A stretch of 64,000 bases of DNA from Prevotella sp. (lineage in GTDB: Bacteria > Bacteroidota > Bacteroidia > Bacteroidales > Bacteroidaceae), in assembly GCA_022486815.1 (NCBI GenBank), contig JAKVJW010000012.1:1-64000 (forward strand). Reading direction: 5' to 3'. How positions within the stretch are numbered: position 1 is the first letter of the stretch; every line of letters starts with the position of its first letter. Below the pieces are notes generated by a model, which was not told the origin of the DNA, made no database searches, and saw nothing but the letters and a program-made list of their open reading frames with translations. The position numbers and the translations under genes are program-made. Below are positions 17,522-25,815 of the stretch, piece after piece.

Positions 17522-17611
17522 TTACTTGTTGCTCAAGTTAATCTTGTCATTTACTTTAATAGCCTGTGCAATCATGATTGCTACTACGGCTGCTGAAATT
17601 AATGTTACCAT
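17522..17611 (-). CDS. Unrecognised 29-residue single-pass membrane peptide
   Basis: The product starts MVTLISAAVVAIMIAQAI (one hydrophobic helix, residues 2-18) and ends KVNDKINLSNK, a short charged tail. I do not recognise a family. Four signals support a real gene: a strong AGAGGT Shine-Dalgarno site at 17621-17626 with a 9-nt spacer (rare in this window), a TATCTTTG -7 element at 17727-17734, an intrinsic terminator 38 bases downstream, and a product shaped like a membrane peptide. The leader of about 110 nt holds a possible 16-codon ORF (17625-17675, MSRSYKRERSKKDCLI) whose stop overlaps the Shine-Dalgarno site. It could be a small envelope protein or a toxin-like peptide; size and shape do not decide. 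Confidence 0.65.
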   Translation of the reverse strand: MVTLISAAVVAIMIAQAIKVNDKINLSNK

Positions 17612-17726
17612 AATCTTTTTACCTCTAAATTAAACAATCTTTTTTACTTCTCTCTCTCTTGTATGATCTACTCATTTCGTAGATTCTGTTATCCTTTTCT
17701 AACCTCTTTGTTTTTCTTTTCAGTTG

Positions 17727-17734
17727 CAAAGATA
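17727..17734 (-). promoter_or_regulatory. -7 element of the small membrane-peptide gene
   Basis: TATCTTTG on the minus strand, followed by GC as in most promoters here. The nearest TTG upstream (17759-17761) is 24 nt away, longer than the usual 19-21, so the -33 is weak. Confidence 0.55.
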
Positions 17735-17891
17735 CATACATTTGATTGTGCGCGATAACAATTCCATCATAAAATTGTCCTAATTGCTTTTTTGTTGATG
17801 TTAATCAATTGGTTTCTGAATAAAGAGCTTGTTTTCGACCTGTTTACCCAATTATAGTCTTGAAAAAGAATTTCATTTCATTTTTTTTATC

Positions 17892-17899
17892 TATATTTG
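17892..17899 (+). promoter_or_regulatory. -7 element of the flippase-like gene
   Basis: TATATTTG ends only 6 bases before the ATG at 17906. If the start of transcription falls a few bases past the -7 box, as is usual, the mRNA has almost no leader. Confidence 0.55.
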
Positions 17900-17905
17900 C
17901 AAAGT

Positions 17906-18910
17906 ATGAAGAAAAAGGTTTTGACTCAGATCCTAAAGGTTGTTCTGTCGTTATTTCTCGGCGGTGCTATACTTTATTGGATGTATCGGGACTTTAACTT
18001 CAGACAAGTAGAGTATGTGATGTTTCACGGGATGAATTGGACATGGATGTTGTTGTCCCTTCCTTTTGGCATCTTTGCCCAGGCTTTTCGTGGCTGGCGT
18101 TGGCGTCAGACACTGGAGCCGGTAGGAGAGAAACCTCGGGCATCAATAAGTGTCAACTCCATATTTGTTTCCTATGCTTCTAGTCTGGTGGTCCCCAGAA
18201 TTGGTGAATTCGCACGCTGTGGAATCCTCCGCCGCTGGGATGGCGTTTCTTTTCCGAAGGCTATAGGTACGGTTGTGACAGAAAGAGCCATTGATTCCCT
18301 GTTGATTCTGTTGATTACTTTTCTTACCATTCTTTATCAGATTCCTGTTTTTCACACTTTCTTTAGGGAAACAGGTACGAGTATGGGGACTTTTTTCTGC
18401 CAGTTTACTTTTACGGGTTATATCGTAACGGGAATATGTGGGATAACGGTGATTATCTTGTTGTATTTCCTGTTAAAAAAATTATCTATATATAAGAAGG
18501 TGAAAGATGCTTTCAAAGGCATCTGGCAAGGGGTTATATCTTTGAAAAAAGTAAAGAATGTGCCCTTGTTCATTTTCTTTACCCTTGCGATCTGGATTAG
18601 TTATTTTCTGCATTATTACCTTACCTTTTTTTGTTTCCAGGCAACTTCACATTTGAGCCTTTCTTGTGCCCTTGTGACCTTTATCGTAGGTAGTATTGCT
18701 GTGATTGTTCCTACTCCAAATGGAGCAGGGCCATGGCATTTCGCGGTGAAAACGATGCTGATATTGTATGGGGTGGGTGCTACTGATGCACTTAACTTTG
18801 TGTTGATTGTACATAGTATCCAGACTTTGCTAGTTGTGTTGATAGGCATTTACGGTTGGCTGGCCTTATCTTTTACTACTAAGAAAAAGGCAGTTTTGAA
18901 AGAAGCATAG
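17906..18910 (+). CDS. Flippase-like membrane protein (UPF0104 / LPG-synthase TM domain)
   Basis: A 334-residue protein with about eight membrane segments, of the family found as the membrane half of MprF (lysylphosphatidylglycerol synthase/flippase) and as free-standing YbhN/AglD-like proteins. Landmarks are RGWRWR after helix 2, SLVVPRIGEFARCGILRR, VTERAIDSL and PTPNGAGPWHF, all typical. The cytosolic aminoacyl-transferase half of MprF is absent, so lipid lysinylation is not predicted; lipid or glycolipid translocation is a family-level guess. I chose the ATG at 17906; a TTG three codons earlier (17897) lies inside the promoter element. It stands alone, divergent from the small peptide gene. 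Confidence 0.85.
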   Translation: MKKKVLTQILKVVLSLFLGGAILYWMYRDFNFRQVEYVMFHGMNWTWMLLSLPFGIFAQAFRGWRWRQTLEPVGEKPRASISVNSIFVSYASSLVVPRIGEFARCGILRRWDGVSFPKAIGTVVTERAIDSLLILLITFLTILYQIPVFHTFFRETGTSMGTFFCQFTFTGYIVTGICGITVIILLYFLLKKLSIYKKVKDAFKGIWQGVISLKKVKNVPLFIFFTLAIWISYFLHYYLTFFCFQATSHLSLSCALVTFIVGSIAVIVPTPNGAGPWHFAVKTMLILYGVGATDALNFVLIVHSIQTLLVVLIGIYGWLALSFTTKKKAVLKEA

Positions 18911-19077
18911 ACTCTTGCTTGTAGACTTATGGGTATCAGCCTGACTTTCGAAGGAGTCTTCTACAAGAGTGAGATATGGATGATGACCATATAAATCATT
19001 TCTTTTAGGGCAGTTGACCTCAGTTCCTTTCCTGGCAGAGGATTTATAATAGATGATCCAACTTAAATTAATATACA

Positions 19078-20532
19078 ATGGAAGAAATCAAAAGTTTAAA
19101 GCCAGAGGCAATCTGGCATAATTTCTATGCTTTAACGCAGGTTCCTCGTCCTTCCGGGCATCTGGAGAAGGTACAACAGTTCTTGCTGGACTTTGCTAAG
19201 CAAGTAGGAGTAGAAGCTTTCAAGGATCCGGCCGGTAATATCGTTATGCGTAAGCCTGCAACCCCAGGAATGGAAAATCGCAAAACAGTTTTATTACAGG
19301 GCCACATGGATATGGTTCCGCAGAAAGTTCCCGAGAGTACCCATCATTTTGAAACAGATCCAATAGATGCTTATATCGATGGGGATTGGGTGAAGGCAAA
19401 AGGTACAACGCTGGGTTCTGATGATGGCATGGGTGTTGCTACTGCGATGGCTGTGATGGAAAGCAAGGATATGAAGCATGGGCCTGTTGAAGTCCTGATT
19501 ACTCGTGATGAAGAAACCGGAATGTATGGCGCCAATGATTTACCTGAAGGGGAACTTCATTCAGATATACTCTTGAATCTTGATTCAGAACTCTGGGGGA
19601 AGTTTACGGTTGGCTCAGCTGGAGGAATAGATGTAAATGCAGAACTTGATTATAAAGAGGATGCAAATCACCTTGATGGGGCAGTGAAGGTGACTCTGAA
19701 AGGTTTGCGTGGTGGCCATTCCGGTCTGGAAATCAATGAGGGCCGTGCAAATGCAAATAAGGAAATGGTTCGTCTCGTGCGTCAGGCTATCGCAAAGGAA
19801 GGTGCTCGTCTTGTATCCTGGCATGGCGGAAGTATGCGCAATGCTATACCTTTTCAAGCTGTGGTTGTACTGGCTCTGCCAAAGAAAAACATCAGTAAGC
19901 TTGAGCAGACCGTAGAACAGCAAAAACATATCCTGGAGGATGAATTTAAGGGTATCGAGAGCGATGTGCAATTCTCTGTTGAAGAGGTCGCTGTATCAGA
20001 GACTTGTGTGCCTGAGGAAATTCAAGATAACTTAGTGGATGCCATTTTTGCTTGTCATAATGGCGTGCTCCGTATGGTTCCTGCTTTTCCGAATGTAGTA
20101 GAAACATCAAGTAATCTGGCTATAATAGATATAGATGATCATAAAGCTCTCTTCAAGATTCTTGTCCGCTCTTCCCGTGAGGATATGAAAGCATATATGG
20201 TAGAGCAACTTACAAGTTGTTTCAGTATGGCTGGTATGAAAACTACTACTGGTGGCGATTATAGTGGCTGGGATCCGGTTCCCGGGAGTCCTATCGTGGA
20301 ACTTGTAAAGAAAGTTTATTGCGAACAGAATGGGGAAAATCCGGTTATCCAGGCAGACCATGCAGGTCTGGAATGTTCTGTGATCCTGAGTAAATACCCA
20401 GGTTTGGATATTGTTTCCTTTGGCCCTACCATATTATCTCCGCATACTACCAATGAACGTTGTCTGATATCTTCCGTCATTCCGTACTGGAATTTGGTTA
20501 AGGAAGTATTAGCTGAGATTCCTGAAAAATAA
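19078..20532 (+). CDS. pepD: Aminoacyl-histidine dipeptidase PepD (peptidase family M20C)
   Basis: Cytosolic zinc dipeptidase with broad specificity, including Xaa-His dipeptides. In 484 residues the di-metal site is complete: LLQGHMDMVPQK, TTLGSDDGMGVA, RDEETGMYGA and DHAGLECS, with LRGGHSGLEIN marking the lid/dimerisation domain. Length matches the family (about 480-490). It follows a 167-bp gap in which I see nothing else, and is closed by a terminator at 20601-20636. Confidence 0.95.
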   Translation: MEEIKSLKPEAIWHNFYALTQVPRPSGHLEKVQQFLLDFAKQVGVEAFKDPAGNIVMRKPATPGMENRKTVLLQGHMDMVPQKVPESTHHFETDPIDAYIDGDWVKAKGTTLGSDDGMGVATAMAVMESKDMKHGPVEVLITRDEETGMYGANDLPEGELHSDILLNLDSELWGKFTVGSAGGIDVNAELDYKEDANHLDGAVKVTLKGLRGGHSGLEINEGRANANKEMVRLVRQAIAKEGARLVSWHGGSMRNAIPFQAVVVLALPKKNISKLEQTVEQQKHILEDEFKGIESDVQFSVEEVAVSETCVPEEIQDNLVDAIFACHNGVLRMVPAFPNVVETSSNLAIIDIDDHKALFKILVRSSREDMKAYMVEQLTSCFSMAGMKTTTGGDYSGWDPVPGSPIVELVKKVYCEQNGENPVIQADHAGLECSVILSKYPGLDIVSFGPTILSPHTTNERCLISSVIPYWNLVKEVLAEIPEK

Positions 20533-20600
20533 GAAGCAGACAAGTTGTGTTCAAGCTCTCAAATAAGTGGATATTCTTATATGAGAGTTATCAAGAGACG

Positions 20601-20636
20601 GGCGGGAATTAATTTTTAAATTATTTTCCGCCTTTT
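20601..20636 (+). terminator. Terminator after pepD
   Basis: GGCGGGAA (20601-20608) pairs with TTTTCCGCC (20624-20632 region) around an AT-rich loop and is followed by TTTTG. It lies 68 bases past the pepD stop. Confidence 0.75.
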
Positions 20637-20660
20637 GCTCTATTTTTGGATTATTTTGCG

Positions 20661-20668
20661 TACTTTTG
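20661..20668 (+). promoter_or_regulatory. -7 element of corA
   Basis: TACTTTTG followed by CA, right after the pepD terminator and about 108 bp before the corA start. A TTTG lies 23 nt upstream, slightly too far. Confidence 0.5.
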
Positions 20669-20776
20669 CAAAACTATTAAAAAATTTAAAGTTTAAATGG
20701 ACGATTATCACGCGACAAACAGGATTGGTCAAGTGTGAGAATGGCTTAGATGCTAATTCCCATACTATGATTTTTT

Positions 20777-21718
20777 ATGGAGATTAGCACAATGAGAACA
20801 TTTTGGAATATCGATAAAAACCTTAAGGCAATCGACTCATGGAAGCCGGATTGCTGGGTTCAAGTTACCTGCCCAAGTGAAGAAGACCAGCAGTTGCTGG
20901 AAGAAGAATACCATATTCCCGATTATTTTCTTTCTGATATCAGTGATACTGATGAGCGGGCCCGTTATGATTATGATGACGGTTGGATGTTGATTATCCT
21001 CCGTATTCCCTATGTGAAGGAGATTCGTTCTCGTACACCTTATACAACAGTACCACTGGGTATTATACATAAAGGTAATGTCACGATTACAGTGTGTTAC
21101 TATGAGACGAATATGATGATTGATTTTATCAGTTATCAACAGAAGAGGGGAGTTGGTTTTACGGATTATGTTGATCTGATTTTCCGGCTATTTCTTTCGT
21201 CTTCTGTATGGTATTTGAAACGTCTGAAGCAGATTAGCTCCCTTATTGAGAAATCTAAGCATAATCTGGATCGGGAGGTGAATAATGAAAATCTGATAGG
21301 CTTGAGCAGGTTACAGGATTCCTTAACTTACTTTATTACCTCTATCAGAGGTAATGAAAGTTTGTTGCAGAAACTGAAGTTTAAATTACAAGTAGATGAA
21401 TTGGATACTGATTTGATAGAGGACGTCAATATCGAGATGATGCAGGCAAGGGAGACCTCTAGTATTTATTCTAATATTCTCGAATCGACAATGGATACCT
21501 ATTCGAGTATCATTAACAATAACATGAATACTACCATGCGTACACTTACGTCAGTGAGTATCATCATGATGTTTCCTACACTTATAGCATCTCTGTTGGG
21601 AATGAACTTAATCAATGGACTGGAACGTAATCCTTATGGTTTTCTCATAGCTTTGTTCCTTTCTATTGTCGTTTCAGGCTTATCCTGGTGGATTTTACGC
21701 TATAAACGTTTGCTTTAG
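20777..21718 (+). CDS. corA: CorA-family divalent cation (Mg/Co) channel
   Basis: Homopentameric inner-membrane channel for Mg2+ and similar ions. The 313-residue protein has the long cytosolic N-terminal domain and helix (about 1-250), then two C-terminal membrane helices (about 258-276 and 288-306). The signature GMN filter is at 275-277 (SLLGMN), followed by the periplasmic loop LINGLERNPYG. The usual loop motif MPE is not present, which is common in divergent CorA. Start is uncertain: ATG at 20777 or 20792 (MRTFWNID). Single gene with its own promoter. Confidence 0.93.
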   Translation: MEISTMRTFWNIDKNLKAIDSWKPDCWVQVTCPSEEDQQLLEEEYHIPDYFLSDISDTDERARYDYDDGWMLIILRIPYVKEIRSRTPYTTVPLGIIHKGNVTITVCYYETNMMIDFISYQQKRGVGFTDYVDLIFRLFLSSSVWYLKRLKQISSLIEKSKHNLDREVNNENLIGLSRLQDSLTYFITSIRGNESLLQKLKFKLQVDELDTDLIEDVNIEMMQARETSSIYSNILESTMDTYSSIINNNMNTTMRTLTSVSIIMMFPTLIASLLGMNLINGLERNPYGFLIALFLSIVVSGLSWWILRYKRLL

Positions 21719-21771
21719 TCGAAATACATTAGAAAAATCAGTTTTCTTTAGGTTTTTACGAAAAATTTATA

Positions 21772-21779
21772 TAAGTTTG
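21772..21779 (+). promoter_or_regulatory. -7 element of the DUF349 gene
   Basis: TAAGTTTG followed by CA, 99 bp upstream of the ATG at 21879. Confidence 0.5.
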
Positions 21780-21878
21780 CATAGTATAAGCTTTGTACCA
21801 GTTGCATGAGCTTGAATTTATAGTCACATGTTAGAACGTGTGCTTGCATTGAAAAACCATATCATAAACTAACAGTAA

Positions 21879-24092
21879 ATGATGGACTCTCAAGAGAATA
21901 CCCCATTAAAGGGTAAAATAGAAGAAGAGAATCAGACAGAACAATCTGTCGTATCCGAAGAATCTGTTCCTGTAGAAATTACAACGACAGACAAACAGTC
22001 AGAACTTGAGCCTAAGGAGATTCATGAGGAAGCAGCTACCTCTCAGGATGAGACAGACCAGCCCTCAGAGCCGGCTTTAGATGCTGCCCAACAGACAGAA
22101 ACCGAGTTGAAAGTCAGTGATACTGACCAGATTCCAAGTGTGGAGGATACAGATGTTTCTGATTCGGAATCTCAAACTTCTGAGGAAAAAACTCAGGGGG
22201 AAGATAAGGAATCACTTCAGGAAGAAAAAACAGATAATATTGACCCTGCAATGACGGTCTATACAAGCAGGCAAGATATACTTGCCCGAGTAACCGAAAT
22301 CGCCAGGGGAAAGGATAATCCGGAAAAGGCTGAAGTAGATCATTTAAAGACTTCTTTCTATAAATTACTGAATGTTGATCGTGAAGCTAAGATGAAAGCT
22401 TACATAGATGGTGGCGGAGATCCGGATCATTATTCTGTGTTGCCTGATGATACGGAAGAGGCCTTTAAGGCTGAAATGCAGATCATAAAGGAAAAGCGTT
22501 CTCAGATTTATCAAAGACTGGAAACGGAGAAAGAAGAAAATCTGAAGAAGAAAGAAGATATTATTGAAAAGATTAAGTCTATGGCTACCTCTCCGGAGGC
22601 CGCAAATAAATCTTATCAGGAATTTAAAGCCCTTCAGCAAGAGTGGAAAGAGATTAGAGCGGTCCCTCCAGAAAAGGCCAATGAACTATGGCGAAACTAC
22701 CAGTTGTATGTGGAACAATTTTATGATCTGCTCAATCTGAATAGGGAAGCCCGTGAATATGATTTCAAAAAGAATCTGGAATTAAAGACTAAGCTTTGTG
22801 AAGAGGCTGAAAAACTGGCAGAGATGCCTGATGTGATCAGTGCTTTTCACCAACTTCAGGAACTGCATCAGGAGTATCGTGAAACGGGGCCTGTTTCAAA
22901 GGATCTTCGTGAAAAGGTGTGGGCTCGCTTTAAGGCTGCTTCTACTGTTATCAATAAGAAGCATCAAGAGCATTTTGAACAGATTCGTACTCAGGAAAAA
23001 GAGAATCTGGAGAAGAAAACTGCTCTTTGTGAAAAGGTTGAAACTATTGCCGATGAAGAAAATAAAGGTGCAGGTGACTGGGAAAAGCATACCAAGGAGA
23101 TTATTGCTATTCAGACGGAGTGGAGAAAAATTGGTTTTGCTCCACAGAAGATGAATGTGAAGATCTTTCAGCGTTTTCGTGTTGCTTGTGATAAATTTTT
23201 CGATGGAAAAGCTGAGTTCTTCAAGAATTTGAAATCGGTATTTGCTGAAAATATTGAGAAAAAGAAAGTACTGGTAGAAAAGGCTAAGAGTCTGACAGAT
23301 AGTACAGACTGGCATTCTACTACGGATAAACTTATTGCCCTGCAGAAAGAATGGAAGACCATAGGAATGGTACCGAAGAAGGAAGGGGATAAACTCTGGG
23401 AAGATTTTCTTTCAGCTTGCAACCACTTTTTTGAGGCTCGTAATGCAGCTAATGCTGGTACACACAAGGAAGAACATGAGAATCTTGATAAGAAGAACGA
23501 AATTATAGGTAAGTTGCAAGACTTGCTGAAGAATCCGGGTGATAATGTTCAGGATGAGGTTCAGAAACTGGTTAGTGAGTATAACAATATCGGTCATGTG
23601 CCTTATAAGGATAAGGATAAAATCTATAAAGTTTATCATGATGTTCTTGACCAGATATATACGAATCTGCATGTGTCTGTGACTCGTCATCGCTTAGAAA
23701 ATTTCAGAAGTAATCTTAAGAATGTTGCAGAGCGGGGTGAGAGTGCTCTAGATAATGAGCGTGGCCGTCTGATGCATCGTTATGAGTCCCTGAAACAGGA
23801 GATTAATACTTATGAAAATAATCTTGGATTCCTGAATGCAGCCAGTAAGAAGGGGAATACCCTGATAGAAGAGATGAACCGAAAGGTTCAGCGCCAGAAA
23901 GATAATCTGGAACTGGTGAGGCAGCAGATTAAAGCTATTGACCAGAGAAACAGGGAAGCAATTAAAGGAAAACTAGCAGAGAAGAAAGTTGCGTCTCCTG
24001 CCAAAGAGAGAAAAGATCAGCCTGTTGATACTGTTTCTGATGGGAACGAGGATACAGACCAGTCTGTTTCCCAAGAGGCAAAAACGGATTGA
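21879..24092 (+). CDS. DUF349 repeat protein
   Basis: A 737-residue, almost wholly helical and highly charged cytosolic protein of unknown function. Residues 1-125 are an acidic Glu/Gln/Ser/Thr-rich disordered head. From about 240 to 610 there are five DUF349 three-helix units, each recognisable by a W-K-x-I-G-like turn: LQQEWKEIRAVPP, LHQEYRETGPVS, IQTEWRKIGFAPQ, LQKEWKTIGMVPK and LVSEYNNIGHVPY. A coiled coil follows (about 620-700) and then a polar tail. The family is widespread in Bacteroidetes. No enzyme motif or membrane segment is seen. Single gene, with promoter and a strong terminator. Confidence 0.88.
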   Translation: MMDSQENTPLKGKIEEENQTEQSVVSEESVPVEITTTDKQSELEPKEIHEEAATSQDETDQPSEPALDAAQQTETELKVSDTDQIPSVEDTDVSDSESQTSEEKTQGEDKESLQEEKTDNIDPAMTVYTSRQDILARVTEIARGKDNPEKAEVDHLKTSFYKLLNVDREAKMKAYIDGGGDPDHYSVLPDDTEEAFKAEMQIIKEKRSQIYQRLETEKEENLKKKEDIIEKIKSMATSPEAANKSYQEFKALQQEWKEIRAVPPEKANELWRNYQLYVEQFYDLLNLNREAREYDFKKNLELKTKLCEEAEKLAEMPDVISAFHQLQELHQEYRETGPVSKDLREKVWARFKAASTVINKKHQEHFEQIRTQEKENLEKKTALCEKVETIADEENKGAGDWEKHTKEIIAIQTEWRKIGFAPQKMNVKIFQRFRVACDKFFDGKAEFFKNLKSVFAENIEKKKVLVEKAKSLTDSTDWHSTTDKLIALQKEWKTIGMVPKKEGDKLWEDFLSACNHFFEARNAANAGTHKEEHENLDKKNEIIGKLQDLLKNPGDNVQDEVQKLVSEYNNIGHVPYKDKDKIYKVYHDVLDQIYTNLHVSVTRHRLENFRSNLKNVAERGESALDNERGRLMHRYESLKQEINTYENNLGFLNAASKKGNTLIEEMNRKVQRQKDNLELVRQQIKAIDQRNREAIKGKLAEKKVASPAKERKDQPVDTVSDGNEDTDQSVSQEAKTD

Positions 24093-24145
24093 TATGTATT
24101 CCTGTAGAAATTGATTTAGGATCCGGTAATGGATTTTAATTATAG

Positions 24146-24187
24146 AAGGATTTCTCTTTATCTTCGGATAGGGGAAATCCTTTTTAT
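24146..24187 (+). terminator. Terminator after the DUF349 gene
   Basis: AAGGATTTC (24146-24154) pairs with GAAATCCTT (24174-24182). The hairpin is capped by TATC-TTCG-GATA, a stable UUCG tetraloop, and followed by TTTTT. Confidence 0.85.
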
Positions 24188-24306
24188 GTTTATCTGAACT
24201 TGATACCATTCGTATCCAATGGCCTCTTTCAGGTTTCTGTAGAATCGATTCTGCGTGATTTTATGTATTTTAACATCTCTCATCCTTTTCAAACCATAAA
24301 AATTAC

Positions 24307-24314
24307 TAACTTTG
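24307..24314 (+). promoter_or_regulatory. -7 element of mnmA
   Basis: TAACTTTG ends 6 bases before the mnmA ATG at 24321, implying a leaderless or nearly leaderless mRNA. Confidence 0.55.
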
Positions 24315-24320
24315 TTCACT

Positions 24321-25397
24321 ATGCAGATAGAGGAAATTAAGGACAAACGTATTGCTGTACTTCTCTCCGGAGGAGTTGACAGCAGTGTTGTCGTTTATGA
24401 ATTTGCCCGGTTGGGTTTGCATCCTGACTGTTTTTATATTATGATTGGTCCTGAGCAGAAAGAATCTTGGGATTGTAACAGTGAGGAAGATCTGGAGATG
24501 GCTACAGCCGTGGCAAAGAAGTATGATTGTACATTGCAAATTGTCGACTGTCATAAGGAATATTGGGAGCAGGTGACGAAATATACGATGGATAAGGTAA
24601 AAGCAGGTCTGACTCCTAATCCGGATGTGATGTGTAACCGACTTATCAAATTTGGTGCCTTTGATGAAAAGATGGGATGCAATTATGATCTGATTGCTAC
24701 AGGTCATTATGCGCAGACGGAAATGATTGATGGCAAAAAATGGCTTACTACCAGTCCTGACCCAGTAAAGGACCAAACGGATTTTCTGGCTCAGATATAC
24801 AACTGGCAATTGAAGAAGGCCATCTTTCCTATTGGACATTATGTGAAGAATGAAGTGCGTGAGATAGCTGAGCGTGAACATCTGGCTACAGCCAAACGTC
24901 GGGATTCTGAAGGTATTTGCTTTCTGGGTAATATCGATTATAATGAATATGTACGGCGTTATCTGGGTGAGCAAAAAGGAGATGTTATAGAATTGGAAAC
25001 CGGTAAGAAGATCGGTGAGCATGATGGGGTATGGTTTCATACTATCGGCCAGCGTAAGGGACTAGGATTGGGTGGAGGCCCGTGGTTTGTAGTCAAAAAG
25101 GATACAAAGAATAATATCCTTTATGTCAGTCATGGGTATGATCCTCAGGCCGTTTATAAAACAGAGTTTAAGGTACATGATTTTCATTTTCTGACAGAAC
25201 CGGTAACTGATCGTCAAGTTACGCTGAAGATTCGCCATACTCCGGAATTTCATTCGGCAACTGTGGAGTGTTTGGGCGAAGGAGATTATCTTTTTCACCT
25301 TGACAATCCTATCCATGGCGTGGCTCCAGGGCAGTTCTGTGTAGTTTATGATATTAACCACCATCGGTGTTTTGGAAGTGGAGAAATTACCCTATAA
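24321..25397 (+). CDS. mnmA: tRNA-uridine 2-sulfurtransferase (MnmA family)
   Basis: Adenylates and thiolates U34 of the tRNAs for Lys, Glu and Gln. In 358 residues: the PP-loop LLSGGVDSSV at the N terminus, then LTPNPDVMCNRLIKFG with the first catalytic cysteine, GHYAQTE, KDQTDFLAQI, and SEGICFLG with the second cysteine; the C-terminal half is the family's beta-barrel. The ATG at 24321 (MQIEEIKDK) is chosen over a TTG at 24312 that lies inside the promoter. Many Bacteroidales carry two MnmA paralogues; whether this is the only copy cannot be told here. The YbjQ gene follows after 12 bp. Confidence 0.92.
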   Translation: MQIEEIKDKRIAVLLSGGVDSSVVVYEFARLGLHPDCFYIMIGPEQKESWDCNSEEDLEMATAVAKKYDCTLQIVDCHKEYWEQVTKYTMDKVKAGLTPNPDVMCNRLIKFGAFDEKMGCNYDLIATGHYAQTEMIDGKKWLTTSPDPVKDQTDFLAQIYNWQLKKAIFPIGHYVKNEVREIAEREHLATAKRRDSEGICFLGNIDYNEYVRRYLGEQKGDVIELETGKKIGEHDGVWFHTIGQRKGLGLGGGPWFVVKKDTKNNILYVSHGYDPQAVYKTEFKVHDFHFLTEPVTDRQVTLKIRHTPEFHSATVECLGEGDYLFHLDNPIHGVAPGQFCVVYDINHHRCFGSGEITL

Positions 25398-25409
25398 ATA
25401 AAAAAGATT

Positions 25410-25727
25410 ATGATTTTAACAACGACTCCAACTATAGAGGGACATCCTGTTCAACAGTATAAAGGTGTGGTAACGGGTGAGACAATAATTGGTGCTAACG
25501 CTATAAAGGATATGATGGCAAGTTTCCATGACTTTTTTGGAGGTAGAAGCAAAAGTTATGAACGTGTCTTACAGGAAGCGAAGGATGCTTCTATCAAGGA
25601 ATTGTCCGATCGTGCTGCCCAATTGGGTGCCAATGCCGTCGTGGGAATAGATTTGGATTATGAGACCGTAGGTCAGTCCAATTCCATGTTGATGGTGACT
25701 TGTAGTGGTACTGCCGTAGTTTTATAG
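25410..25727 (+). CDS. YbjQ/UPF0145-family protein
   Basis: A 105-residue protein of a widespread family with an oligomeric fold, sometimes labelled heavy-metal binding (DUF74), whose role is not established. The family pattern is clear: [21 protein letters not shown] at the start, [20 protein letters not shown] in the middle and [14 protein letters not shown] near the end. It follows mnmA by 12 bp and is probably co-transcribed with it. A bidirectional terminator (25756-25810) follows. Confidence 0.9.
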   Translation: MILTTTPTIEGHPVQQYKGVVTGETIIGANAIKDMMASFHDFFGGRSKSYERVLQEAKDASIKELSDRAAQLGANAVVGIDLDYETVGQSNSMLMVTCSGTAVVL

Positions 25728-25755
25728 TATATAAGCAAGTAAATATTGGGAAATA

Positions 25756-25810
25756 TAAACTCTTTTGTTTCCGACAGAAGCTAACTAAAATGCCGGAAAA
25801 AGAGAGTTTA
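25756..25810. terminator. Bidirectional terminator between the YbjQ and HAD genes
   Basis: Arms TAAACTCTTTTGTTTCCG (from 25756) and CGGAAAAAGAGAGTTTA (to 25810) form a long imperfect stem between convergent genes, with T-rich and A-rich flanks. Confidence 0.6.
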
Positions 25811-25815
25811 AGGCT

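Noticed and set aside
17448..17633. 61-codon plus-strand ORF as a gene
   Set aside because: It is the complement of the 29-codon minus-strand gene and its terminator. It has no ribosome site or promoter, while the minus strand has all three signals.
24306..25040. 244-codon minus-strand ORF opposite mnmA
   Set aside because: A shadow of a conserved gene; no recognisable domain and no start signals.
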